Positions 37,696 to 45,497 of a stretch of DNA of 64,000 nt are shown in pieces. Under the pieces are notes generated by a model. It made no database searches. It was not told the DNA's origin and saw nothing but the letters and a program-made list of their open reading frames with translations. The DNA lies in contig NZ_VOJI01000014.1 in the NCBI RefSeq assembly GCF_007923445.1, positions 59,723-123,722 on the forward strand, read 5' to 3'. The position numbers were made by a program, and so were the translations under genes. The stretch comes from Puniceibacterium confluentis. GTDB taxonomy: Bacteria; Pseudomonadota; Alphaproteobacteria; Rhodobacterales; Rhodobacteraceae. The stretch's first letter is position 1; every line of letters starts with the position of its first letter.

Positions 37696-38060
37696 CCGAA
37701 ACCGTCAAAGTTACCTGCCATTGCGGCGCGGTCGAACTGCGCGTGACGCTGAGCGACGGGCTGAACACCGCGCGGCGTTGCGATTGTTCTTTTTGCCGAC
37801 GGCGGGGCGGGCCGGCCGTGACCGCGCCGCTGGACGGGATCGAGATTGTCCGCGGCGCGGACAAACTGTCGCTGTATCAATGGGGCACGCGGACGGCGCA
37901 GCACTATTTCTGCGCGGTTTGCGGCATTTACACACATCACAGGCGCCGCTCTGATCCGAACCAATACGGCATCAACATGGGGGCAATCGAAGGCGTCAAT
38001 CCGCGCGACCATGACCCCTTCCTGTGGGTGGACGGCGTGCACCACCCCTCGGACGCGTGA
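37692..38060 (+). CDS. GFA / CENP-V family protein
   Basis: This 122-residue small zinc protein of the GFA family is named after a glutathione-dependent formaldehyde-activating enzyme whose catalytic role has been questioned. The zinc-binding cysteines are visible in VTCHCGAVEL, RRCDCSFCRRRGG and FCAVCGIYTHH. Its start overlaps the rhomboid stop by four bases (ATGA), so the two are translationally coupled, although a functional link is not obvious. It is convergent with suhB. The substrate is unknown. Confidence 0.9.
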   Translation: MTETVKVTCHCGAVELRVTLSDGLNTARRCDCSFCRRRGGPAVTAPLDGIEIVRGADKLSLYQWGTRTAQHYFCAVCGIYTHHRRRSDPNQYGINMGAIEGVNPRDHDPFLWVDGVHHPSDA

Positions 38061-38071
38061 ACGGCGACTTC

Positions 38072-38124
38072 TGCTGATCGCAACCGAGGGGAACACTGCG
38101 CCGGTGCGATCAGCACGGCACCGG
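38072..38124. terminator. Overlapping hairpins between convergent genes
   Basis: A perfect 11-base inverted repeat (TGCTGATCGCA at 38072 and TGCGATCAGCA at 38105) overlaps a second seven-base hairpin (CCGGTGC at 38101 and GCACCGG at 38118). The two cannot form together. They lie in the 65-base gap between GFA and suhB, so a bidirectional terminator is the simplest reading; T-tracts are absent. Confidence 0.4.
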
Positions 38125-38125
38125 C

Positions 38126-38917
38126 TCAGGCGCCGCGGATGATCCTGGCAAAATGATCGAACAACTGATTGTTGGCGCAGACCAACGCACCACTCGCCAG
38201 CGGATCCTGATCCTTGCGCACGCCCTCGAGCAAGGCGCCGGCCTCCTGTGCGATCAGCGTCCCTGCCGCGATATCCCACAGCTTCAGTTCGCGTTCCCAG
38301 TAGCCATCGTAGCGGCCCGCCGCCACATAGGCGAGGTCGAGCGCGGCGGCGCCCCAACGCCGCACACCGGCACATTCGGGCATCAGACGCGCCAGATCCT
38401 GCAACGTGGCGGGCAGGGTCTTTTTGGCGGCGAACGGCACACCGGTGGCAAACACCGCCTCGATCATCCGGCTGCGTCCGGAGACCCGCAGACGCTTGGA
38501 ATCGTTCAGCCAGGCACCTGCACCTTTTTCCGCGTAGAACATTTCGTCCTTGGCCGGGTCGAACACCACACCGGAAACGATCTGGCCCTTGTGCTCCAGC
38601 GCGATCGAAATGCACCAGTGCGGCAGCCCGTGCAGGAAATTGGTGGTGCCGTCGAGCGGATCGACAACCCAGCGCCGGGTCGGGTCCTGCCCGGCGACCT
38701 CTTCGGATTCCTCGCCCAGCCAGCCATAGGTTGGCCGCGCGCCCATCAACTCGTCGCGCAGGATCTTTTCGGCGGCGTAGTCCGCCTTGCTCACAAAATC
38801 CCCCGCACCCTTCATCGAGACCTGAAGGTTCTCGACTTCGCGGAAATCCTTGACCAGCGAGCGGCCTGCCTTGCGGGCGGCCTTGATCATGATGTTGAGA
38901 TTTGCGCTGCCCTGCAT
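38126..38917 (-). CDS. suhB: Inositol-1-monophosphatase family protein (SuhB-like)
   Basis: This 263-residue magnesium-dependent phosphatase has the metal-binding residues in GWLGEESEEV, the signature WVVDPLDGTTNFLHG (about residues 82-96), and WDIAAGTLIAQEAGALL near the C-terminus, whose Asp is the third metal site. The family hydrolyses inositol phosphates; in E. coli SuhB also associates with RNA polymerase antitermination complexes. Which role applies here is unknown. The start at 38917 gives the usual N-terminus (MQGSANLNIMIKAARKAGRS). It is convergent with the GFA gene. Confidence 0.94.
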   Translation of the reverse strand: MQGSANLNIMIKAARKAGRSLVKDFREVENLQVSMKGAGDFVSKADYAAEKILRDELMGARPTYGWLGEESEEVAGQDPTRRWVVDPLDGTTNFLHGLPHWCISIALEHKGQIVSGVVFDPAKDEMFYAEKGAGAWLNDSKRLRVSGRSRMIEAVFATGVPFAAKKTLPATLQDLARLMPECAGVRRWGAAALDLAYVAAGRYDGYWERELKLWDIAAGTLIAQEAGALLEGVRKDQDPLASGALVCANNQLFDHFARIIRGA

Positions 38918-39092
38918 GTGCCCTTGGCTCCTGTTCGTGGTCAGGCCGCGCGTATACGCGGCCTCACCCCTCTTGCCAAGGGGCTGAGGTTACTCACCAG
39001 CCATTGCAGCGCTGATACACCCGGCCGGGAACCTCTGCCGGGGATGATCCGTGTCGGCGCGCAGGGGCAGATCCCCTGCCTGGCCCGGGAAC

Positions 39093-39425
39093 TCAGCGGT
39101 AGATCACACCCTTTTCACCGATCGGCGCATAGGCCCGCGGGGCGTGATAGACTTTGCGCACCGGCGTGGGCTGCATCCGCTTGCCGCCGGCCCGGTTGAT
39201 ATAGGCGCCCGCCGTCGGCACGCCGCAACAGATCTGGCCGCCGACTGTGACGGGCTGCAGACCCGCCGGGCAGTAATTTGCCGAACTTGGAAAGGTGTGC
39301 ACCAGCATGTTGGAATTGGGGTTATTGGTGCCGTCGCCCATGTACATGTCACCCCAGGCCAGGGCGGCGCCCGAACTGAGCATCAGGGCAGTGGCAGCAG
39401 CGGCAATGTATGTTGTGAAACGCAT
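39093..39425 (-). CDS. Small secreted cysteine-containing protein, unknown function
   Basis: This 110-residue protein has a clear signal peptide (MRFTTYIAAAATALMLSSGA, cut near ALAWG). The mature part of about 87 residues holds three cysteines, one in NYCPAGLQPVTVGG and an adjacent pair in QICCGVPTAGAYINRAGG, and ends basic and tyrosine-rich (VRKVYHAPRAYAPIGEK). I do not recognise a family. It is not a lipoprotein because the cleavage region lacks the lipobox cysteine. A small periplasmic or surface protein with one disulphide is plausible. It is monocistronic, with a non-coding stretch of about 500 bases upstream. Confidence 0.65.
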   Translation of the reverse strand: MRFTTYIAAAATALMLSSGAALAWGDMYMGDGTNNPNSNMLVHTFPSSANYCPAGLQPVTVGGQICCGVPTAGAYINRAGGKRMQPTPVRKVYHAPRAYAPIGEKGVIYR

Positions 39426-39921
39426 GAGGTCCCCCAGAATGATTTTAACAGTTCTGTCAGTATCTTGAGCGTAGCTGCGCCAATTCTCAAGTCAAACTTT
39501 GCAAATCGAAACAGTCTGTTCCCGGTTCCGGAACGCTGCCGCCCGTCGCTTGGGCGAGCAGGGTCGGATTGACAGGCGATTTCGGCAGGCCGGTGTGGTG
39601 CAAGTCGTCCCAACAAGAAACAGCCTGTATCGGTCCGCCCTTGCGCCCGGTCCGCCCCGGCGTCATCCCGGTTTTTGCCGACGTCAACAGATCCCTGGGG
39701 CCACTCGCTTCCCGGCGGTCCCCGGACAGTTTCACGGTCGAGCGCGCTTTCGGGTCGGGGAAGAGCCAATGTGCTGACGCGGCCGTTGGCGTTCAGGCCG
39801 ACCTGCGGACTCCGGCAGGGTACGACCTGACCACGGTTTGCAGATCACGCTTCGGGCCAGGTCAGAACGCAAAACGCCCGGTCCAGAAAGGACCGGGCGC
39901 GTCGCCGTCAGAGCGCGGGGC
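39426..39921. other. Non-coding stretch between the small secreted protein and the outer-membrane protein
   Basis: About 500 bases without a credible gene. It contains the promoter side of the leftward small secreted protein and, near its right end, the terminator of the leftward outer-membrane protein gene. Open frames here have shadow-like composition and no ribosome-binding site. Confidence 0.6.
39871..39899 (-). terminator. Rho-independent terminator of the outer-membrane protein gene
   Basis: Read on the minus strand, CGCCCGGTCC-TTTCT-GGACCGGGCG forms a 10-bp perfect stem followed by TTTT. It begins about 22 bases after the stop of the gene ending at 39922. Confidence 0.85.
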
Positions 39922-40518
39922 TCAGAAGCGGTAGTTCAGCGAGATGTTCGCCGTGGTGGCGGACGCCTCAAATGCCTTGGCATCGAAGTCTTCGAACTTG
40001 TGGTACAGCACTTCGCCGCCGACCGACACGTTGCGCGCAACCATGGATTCGGCACCGATACCGGCAAAGTAACCGTTCGAATCGCCGAAGGCGTTGTCAT
40101 CGGTGAAGGCCTTGGCGTAACCGGCCGTGCCGTACGCAAATGTCGATCCGAGATCGGCACCGGCCCGGCCGCCAACGCGCAGGATGCCGTCTACAGCGGT
40201 CGGTCCCAGATCAATGTTGGTGGCATCGTACTGCACACCGCCACCGACGACAAAGTTGCCGAGATCATAGTCGTAGTAGCTGCGCAGGCCGTACAGCGCG
40301 TCGCCGGCTTCGCGGTCCGGGTTGTCGGAATCGACCTTGCCGTAACCGAACTGGCCACCGAACGAAAATCCGGTCCAGTCGTGGCTTGCCACCGGGGCCT
40401 GGACGACAGCAGGTGCCATCGGAGCGGGCTCGGAATAGCCGATCTCGGGGCTGCCTGCAAAGGCGGGGAGGGCCAGCGTGCCCAACAGGGCGGCGGAGAG
40501 TGTGAGAGTGCGTTTCAT
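39922..40518 (-). CDS. Outer-membrane beta-barrel protein
   Basis: This 198-residue protein has a signal peptide ending in LPAFAG (about residue 22). A short proline-rich linker (PAPMAPAVVQAPVA) precedes an eight-strand-type barrel with alternating hydrophobic residues (FSFGGQFGYGKVD, FVVGGGVQYDATNID, GYFAGIGAESMVARN, VSVGGEVLYHKFED). The C-terminal residue is phenylalanine in NISLNYRF, the BAM-recognition signal. It resembles small porin-like or OmpA-transmembrane-like proteins of Alphaproteobacteria (Omp25/Omp31 type) and lacks a peptidoglycan-binding domain. A terminator follows it. It is probably abundant and structural, with no specific function assigned. Confidence 0.88.
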   Translation of the reverse strand: MKRTLTLSAALLGTLALPAFAGSPEIGYSEPAPMAPAVVQAPVASHDWTGFSFGGQFGYGKVDSDNPDREAGDALYGLRSYYDYDLGNFVVGGGVQYDATNIDLGPTAVDGILRVGGRAGADLGSTFAYGTAGYAKAFTDDNAFGDSNGYFAGIGAESMVARNVSVGGEVLYHKFEDFDAKAFEASATTANISLNYRF

Positions 40519-41389
40519 CTACTCAGTCCTTCATTCTGCATTTTTCTGCATTTCAATCTCGTACCGGCTTGGGTGCCGGTGACCGAAAGCAAATGCGCCT
40601 TAACCGTTCACAGTTCCAGTCGCGGACGGTCACAGGATCGTGGATGCATTTCAGCCACGTGACCCATTTTTCTGCGGTGCATCCGGAACCGGCTGAATCT
40701 GGCTCAAAACCCTGTTTTCACGGTCGAGAAGTGTCACAATCCGGGTTCTGCGTTCACGCATGAGCGACCTTCTGCTGGTGCGGCTTTCAGATCTTTTTTG
40801 GCTTGCACAAACTGTCTGGGCAGTACGCGACCGCGCCGCGCCACAGACGCCTGTTTTTTCGGCCTGCAGACAGAGGCTCCTCAAAATACTTGGCACTGCA
40901 GCGGTGCGGCCGTCAGGCGAGCCGTTCGGCCCCGGCATGTTTCGGGTCGCGGGTATTTGGTGAAACGGAAAGTGGTAGGACTCTTCAAGAGCCGCCGCCC
41001 GTGGTGGAGCGGCCGCCTGTCTATCCGCGGCAACCGTTCCAAAAAAACGAACTCTGTCGGCAAAGCGAGCGCACCGGTCACGCCGCCTCCGACGCCTGCT
41101 GCACAGTGACCAGAACTGGCAGCACTGATCGAAGGGATTGTGGTCACGGCAATGGAGTCGATCCTTGCCCGGGAATCGGCCTGTGACCCGGCGTTTGGCG
41201 GCCGCGCCCTGAAATCGCCGACAATCATCGCGGACGGTGTCGTGCCGCAGGTGGACATCTCCTGTCCGGGCACCGAACTGTTCATCTACAGTGGGTGAAA
41301 TTGGCTTGAATGCACCGGCGCGACGGGCCACCATCACGGCGATTGAAATCCCAGTCGTGGAATTTTGCGCTGAACTGTGCGGGGCTGTC
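40519..41389. other. Long gene-poor stretch before the GSCFA gene
   Basis: About 870 bases where no frame looks convincingly coding in either direction. A candidate short frame at 40760-40963 (67 codons) and a 48-codon frame at 41152-41298 (MESILARESACDPAFGGRAL...) have reasonable composition but no clear ribosome-binding site or recognisable family. The stretch may hold regulatory sequence for the rightward GSCFA operon and the leftward outer-membrane gene, or a decayed gene. TTCTGCATT occurs twice in close succession just upstream of the outer-membrane gene. Confidence 0.4.
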
Positions 41390-42442
41390 TTGGAAAACTT
41401 CTATTCGAAACTTAAACAGCGGTCGTTCTGGCGATCGGGGGTCGTCGATGTCAGTCCTTTGGCACTGGCGGATATTTACAGCAAGAAATGGACCATCAAT
41501 CCGGAGTGGGAAATTGGTACGGCGGGCAGCTGTTTTGCGCAGCACATTGCGCGGTACATGACGCAGAACGGATACAATGTTCTGGATGTGGAAACCGCGC
41601 CCAACGGTCTGAAGCCGGAAAGACGGCAGGCCTATGGCTATGCGCTGTATTCCGGGCGTTACGGGAACATCTACACCACGCGCCAGTTCCGGCAGTTGAT
41701 CGAGGAAACCTTTGCGCCATCGCCGCAGGAAGTGCTGATCTGGGAAAAGGACGGCCGGTTCTACGATGCCCTCCGCCCGAATATCGAACCTTCGGGCTTT
41801 GCGACGGCCCAGGAAGTCGCCGATGCCCGTGCGTATCATCTGGAACGCCTGCGCATCCTGTTTTGCAATGTGGATATGTTTGTGTTCACCATGGGGCTGA
41901 CCGAAGCCTGGGTGCATCAGCGCTCGGGACGGGTTGTGCCCATTGCCCCGGGGATCATTGCGGGCGGCGAAACGGCGCCGGATTACAGCTTTGTCAACTT
42001 CTCCTATCCGGACGTGGTGGCGGATTTTCAGGCTGCGATGGCCGTGCTCGAGGCCAACCGGTCCAAGCCGCTGCGCTATCTTCTCACCGTGTCGCCGGTG
42101 CCGCTGACGGCAACCGCGACGGGGGGGCACATACTGACCGCCTCCACCTATTCCAAGGCCGTGCTGCGGGCGGCCGCCGGGTTCCTGTCGGACAACAACG
42201 ACAACATCGACTATTTTCCGAGTTACGAGATTGTCACCAACCCGGGCAACAGAGGAACCTTCTTTGCGGCGAATCTTCGGTCGGTCAGAAGCGAGGGCGT
42301 CGAGGTGGTGATGAAATCGTTTTTTGCACAACACCCGCCGGAAACGCCGCACCCCGGTCCTGCGTCGAAGCAGAAAAAAGCGGTTGTCAGCACTGAAGAC
42401 GTGCAGTGTGAAGAGGCCCTGCTGGGAGCATTCGGCAAGTGA
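41390..42442 (+). CDS. GSCFA domain protein
   Basis: This protein of about 350 residues matches the GSCFA family, named for its motif, which is present as TAGSCFAQHIARYM near residue 46-50. Downstream conserved segments include FVFTMGLTEAWVHQRSGRVVPI and YLLTVSPVPLTAT. The family has an SGNH-hydrolase-like fold, and its biochemical role is unproven. No ATG precedes the conserved N-terminus closely; a TTG at 41390 (ENFYSKLKQRSFWRSGV) fits best, with longer alternatives upstream looking non-coding. The stop overlaps the next start as GTGA, so the two genes are translationally coupled. The C-terminal 30 residues are low-complexity. Confidence 0.85.
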   Translation: MENFYSKLKQRSFWRSGVVDVSPLALADIYSKKWTINPEWEIGTAGSCFAQHIARYMTQNGYNVLDVETAPNGLKPERRQAYGYALYSGRYGNIYTTRQFRQLIEETFAPSPQEVLIWEKDGRFYDALRPNIEPSGFATAQEVADARAYHLERLRILFCNVDMFVFTMGLTEAWVHQRSGRVVPIAPGIIAGGETAPDYSFVNFSYPDVVADFQAAMAVLEANRSKPLRYLLTVSPVPLTATATGGHILTASTYSKAVLRAAAGFLSDNNDNIDYFPSYEIVTNPGNRGTFFAANLRSVRSEGVEVVMKSFFAQHPPETPHPGPASKQKKAVVSTEDVQCEEALLGAFGK

Positions 42443-43185
42443 AACGTATTTGCATTTTTGGAAATTCGCATGTTGGCGCACTGAAAGAAGGCGTGGACTC
42501 GCTGAACAGGCAGGGCGCCCTGAACTCGGTCGATATCACGATCTTTGGCAGTCACCGGGATTCCCTGAAGGAATGTGTGGTCAGCGACGGCGTCATCACA
42601 TCGGACAGCGACTTTGTGCGCACAAATTTCCGGTGGACGTCCAATGGTCAGGAAACGGTCAATGTCGCCGATTTTGATGAGATCTACGTGGTCGCGGGGC
42701 AGTCATTTTTCTTTGTGGCCCCCTTTCTGACGCGATCCCATCTGCCGCCGCTGAGCGATACTATCATCGAGGACATCATGACCCACCGCCTGGACGGCTG
42801 GGACATGCATCTGGCACGTGCCATCGCGGAGGCAAGCCCGCAGACACAGGTCACCCATCTGGGAGAGCCGTTCTTTTCGGACGAACACCCGCGCTCATTG
42901 AATTTTCTGAGAGAACATCGGCGCAAGGGCGGGCAAATGCCCGCGAGGCTTGACAAGGTTCAGGCGCAGCTGGACAGCAAGGCACAAGAGATCGAGACCG
43001 AAAATTTCCGGATCGCAAAGCCCCCGGAACAGGTGCTGGAGCCAAACAGGGTGTTCACCCGGCACGAGCTCTGCAAGGATTCAATCGGGTTGAACGAAGA
43101 CCGGGACATCCCGCATCGAAGCGACGACTATTTCCACATGAACGTAAAGTATGGCGAGATGGTGATCCGGACTCTGGTGTTGTAA
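42439..43185 (+). CDS. SGNH-like protein coupled to the GSCFA gene
   Basis: The 248-residue product starts with GTG, overlapping the GSCFA stop by four bases. The N-terminus MKRICIFGNSHVGAL carries a GxSH nucleophile-type motif (residues 8-11). The C-terminus has SDDYFHMNVKYGEMVI, where Asp230 and His233 could complete an SGNH catalytic triad (D-x-x-H). The middle (about 140-225) is charged and partly helical, including LDKVQAQLDSKAQEIETE, a coiled-coil-like stretch. I do not assign a substrate; polysaccharide O-acetyl transfer or de-acetylation is one possibility for such pairs. There is no signal peptide, so it is probably cytoplasmic. Confidence 0.65.
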   Translation: MKRICIFGNSHVGALKEGVDSLNRQGALNSVDITIFGSHRDSLKECVVSDGVITSDSDFVRTNFRWTSNGQETVNVADFDEIYVVAGQSFFFVAPFLTRSHLPPLSDTIIEDIMTHRLDGWDMHLARAIAEASPQTQVTHLGEPFFSDEHPRSLNFLREHRRKGGQMPARLDKVQAQLDSKAQEIETENFRIAKPPEQVLEPNRVFTRHELCKDSIGLNEDRDIPHRSDDYFHMNVKYGEMVIRTLVL

Positions 43186-43227
43186 GCCGCACGGTGCGTG
43201 CTCTCGCGGAGAACCAGTGCTCACGTG

Positions 43228-43254
43228 AAAAGGGCCATCCGAAGATGACCCCTT
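43228..43254. terminator. Hairpin with TTCG loop between convergent genes
   Basis: On the minus strand AAGGGGTCATC-TTCG-GATGGCCCTT forms a stem with two wobble pairs and a stable TTCG loop, followed by a short T stretch. It lies about 45 bases after the stop of the leftward repeat protein and also downstream of the rightward SGNH-like gene, so it may serve both. Confidence 0.6.
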
Positions 43255-43298
43255 CCGGTACGTGATCGGCCTTACGAGACGATCATGTTGGGTGGCGT

Positions 43299-43883
43299 TT
43301 ACCGCACCATTGCTTCGAGCTTGCCCATGATCTCGGTGTCGCTGCCGCCGCCATAGACGACTGCCAGCGCACTGTTCAGCTGGGTCTCGGTCAGCGCATC
43401 AATCTTGACCTCGGGGAGGTAGCGCTGAAGCATCGCGCTTTCGGCTGCCGAAGCGGTGTTTGCAACGCCGACCGGCGTCGCGTCGGTGGTCAGCACGGAG
43501 GTTACCCGTGCTTCGATGTCCGACGGGCTCATCTCGCTCTGGATATAGGACATGGCGGTGTCGAGTTGCGCCTGCGTCACCATCGCGTAATCGACATCAG
43601 AGACATAGCGCTGGATCTCGCTTGCCTGTGCCTCGGTCGGCATGGCCACGGACGAATTCGTCATCTCCACGCCCAGCATCGCGCTCAGCTTGCCCATCTT
43701 GGCGCTGCGCGACTCCGACCCGGCAATCACCGCCATTGCTTCGGCGACTTCGCTGTCGCTCAAAGCCTCTGCATTGACGCCCGGCACATAGGATTCGATT
43801 TGTGTCACCTCTGCTTCGGTCGCGGCAAATGCAGCGGAAGACAGAGTGGCCGTCAGGGCGGTTGCAATCAGAAAGCGTTTCAT
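43299..43883 (-). CDS. Secreted protein with three ~50-residue internal repeats, copy 1
   Basis: This 194-residue protein has a signal peptide (MKRFLIATALTATLSSAAFA). The mature part is three tandem repeats at about 22-71, 82-132 and 144-193. The shared pattern is E-x-x-x-I/L-x-x-Y-x-P-x-V, then L-T-x-x-Q-L-x-x-A-M/L-x-x-I/V, then a spacer and a G/A-K-L-x-x-M-L-like helix. I do not recognise a family. The repeats look all-helical and acidic, lack cysteines, and have short Ser/Thr/Pro-rich linkers (TTDATPVGVANT). A gap-free hand alignment with the neighbouring paralogue gives about 102 identical of 194 positions. The gene has its own terminator. Function is unknown; it is predicted to be periplasmic or extracellular. 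Confidence 0.75.
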   Translation of the reverse strand: MKRFLIATALTATLSSAAFAATEAEVTQIESYVPGVNAEALSDSEVAEAMAVIAGSESRSAKMGKLSAMLGVEMTNSSVAMPTEAQASEIQRYVSDVDYAMVTQAQLDTAMSYIQSEMSPSDIEARVTSVLTTDATPVGVANTASAAESAMLQRYLPEVKIDALTETQLNSALAVVYGGGSDTEIMGKLEAMVR

Positions 43884-44213
43884 AAGGTACTCCTCAAAGA
43901 TTTTTCCGGTTACGGCAGTGTCGCCGTATTCGGTATGCAAACAGAACGGTCCTGGGGCAGAAACGTTCCCATGATTTCTGCGCTAACACATTGATGTGAT
44001 TTAAAAAAATGTTTTCGTGATCGGAGGTCAGGGAACTTAGCTGTCGTCAGCGAAGTCCGGGAAACGGTCCGGAAAGTCGCCTGATAGTCGCGTGACAATT
44101 GCGCCTCGCCGACTGGTGTTTTCAAAAACGATCTCGATGTCGGGGTCCGCAAAGGCGATCAGGCCACCCGGAGGTGACCTGATCCCATAATTGGTTTTTG
44201 GCGGTGTGCGGAC
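43884..44213. other. Spacer between the two repeat-protein genes
   Basis: About 330 bases with no gene. It holds the upstream region of the copy-1 gene (including an A/T-rich patch near 44001-44011, ATTTAAAAAAA) and the terminator of the copy-2 gene at 44158-44183. Separate regulation of the two paralogues is therefore likely. Confidence 0.6.
44158..44183 (-). terminator. Hairpin terminator of repeat protein copy 2
   Basis: Read on the minus strand, ATCAGGTCACC-TCCG-GGTGGCCTGAT forms an 11-pair stem with one wobble, about 30 bases after the stop at 44214. The downstream T-run is short (CGCCTTTG). Confidence 0.65.
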
Positions 44214-44801
44214 TCAGGAGTTGGTGAGAGCTTGAAGTTTGCCCTGAATTTCGCTCTCGCTGCCGCCGCTGTAGACAATCGCCATGGCAGCGTTCAGTTC
44301 AGCTTCGCTCATCTGGTCGACGGCCATGTCGGGGATGTAGCGCTGGAGGATCGCCATTTCGGCGGCGCTGGCGGTGTTGTTGGTCCCGACGGGAGTGGCA
44401 TCGGACTGCAGGATGGTTTTCACCTTGCCTTCGATGTCGGAGGGGGATTCACCGCTGCCGATAACCAGCATTGCCGCGTCAATCTGCGCCTGGGTCAGCA
44501 CCGAATAGTCCACGTCCGGCATGTAGCGTGCGATCTCGGTCTGCTGGGCTTCGGTAGGTACCGCTTCCACGGCCATTTCCATTCCGGCCGACAGGATCAG
44601 GTTCATTCTGTCCAGTTTCTGCGCCCGGGGCAGATCGCTGTTCAGCACTTCAAGGGACAGGGTCATCTGCTCTTCGGTCAGGGCCGTGGCGTCGACCGAG
44701 GGCAGGAAGGCTTCGATCTGGGCCTGCTCTGCGGAAGTCGCGGCAAATGCAGCGGTGGACAGGCTGGCGGTCAGGGCGGTGGCAATCAGAAAACGTTTCA
44801 T
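44214..44801 (-). CDS. Secreted protein with three ~50-residue internal repeats, copy 2
   Basis: This 195-residue paralogue of the neighbouring gene has a nearly identical signal peptide (MKRFLIATALTASLSTAAFA) and the same three-repeat layout. Repeats lie near 22-71, 82-132 and 144-193, with conserved pieces TEAQQTEIARYMPDVDYSVL, TQAQIDAAMLVIGSG and ILQRYIPDM. By hand count the first repeat is only about 30 percent identical to the paralogue's, while the second and third are near 55-60 percent. It has no cysteines and no known domain. The gene lies immediately upstream of secE but on the opposite strand. Function is unknown; export by the Sec route is predicted. Confidence 0.75.
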   Translation of the reverse strand: MKRFLIATALTASLSTAAFAATSAEQAQIEAFLPSVDATALTEEQMTLSLEVLNSDLPRAQKLDRMNLILSAGMEMAVEAVPTEAQQTEIARYMPDVDYSVLTQAQIDAAMLVIGSGESPSDIEGKVKTILQSDATPVGTNNTASAAEMAILQRYIPDMAVDQMSEAELNAAMAIVYSGGSESEIQGKLQALTNS

Positions 44802-45063
44802 TCTGGTTCTCCTTGGATCAGTTCGTTCCGCCACGGCGATGCGCCGTGGTTGGTGTGCAGCATCAACAAGCAAGCTGGAGATTCGTTCCCGATGCTGGCG
44901 AATAAGCAGATGACGGCGCAGCGAAAATCCGCCGTTTCGCCGTCCCTCAGCCCGTCATCGCGCGGTTTCCGACCGGCGTGCGGGCCGCCGCGGTGTGCGG
45001 CAACTCTTGAAACATCATGCGGCTGGGCGTATGTGGCGCAAAACCGCAATCAGAGAAGAGCGC

Positions 45064-45261
45064 ATGGCCAGAACAAATCCGATCCAGTTCGTACAGCAGG
45101 TACGCACCGAAGTTGGCAAGGTTACCTGGCCGACGCGCCGCGAAGTTCTGCTGACCACCGTAATGGTCTTTATCATGGCCACCCTGACGGCGATCTTCTT
45201 TGCCGTCATAGACATTCTGATCCGCGAAGGATTGCAGACGGTGCTGAACCTCTTCGGCTAG
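45064..45261 (+). CDS. secE: Preprotein translocase subunit SecE
   Basis: This 65-residue single-span SecE of the short type usual outside Enterobacteria holds SecY and completes the SecYEG channel. The conserved cytoplasmic segment FVQQVRTEVGKVTWPTRREV precedes one transmembrane helix (about 29-50, LTTVMVFIMATLTAIFFAVI). The ATG at 45064 follows an AGAGAAGAG ribosome-binding region. It opens the secE-nusG-rplKAJL-rpoBC block. No tRNA-Trp gene precedes it here, although that arrangement is common in related bacteria. Confidence 0.95.
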   Translation: MARTNPIQFVQQVRTEVGKVTWPTRREVLLTTVMVFIMATLTAIFFAVIDILIREGLQTVLNLFG

Positions 45262-45497
45262 GCTGTTGCGTCCTGGCGGGCCGGGTCGGCAGACTATGGC
45301 CGGAAATGGTGAAAAAGCGCCCGTCGGCCCTTGAATTCACGGGGCGTGGCGAGTAGTGGACACGACACCATCCGAAACGGGCGTGCAATGATTCGTGTTG
45401 CGCGCCGCTTTTATTTTCGCGTGGGTGCCTCCTGACAGGGCGGCAGACAGGCAAGACACCGTTTCAGATGCGGTGCAGGAACAAGGGTTGAGGCCAG

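Noticed and set aside
40651-41337. A 228-codon leftward frame in the gene-poor stretch
   Set aside because: Arg/Cys/Pro-rich composition, no domain, and no supporting ribosome-binding site.
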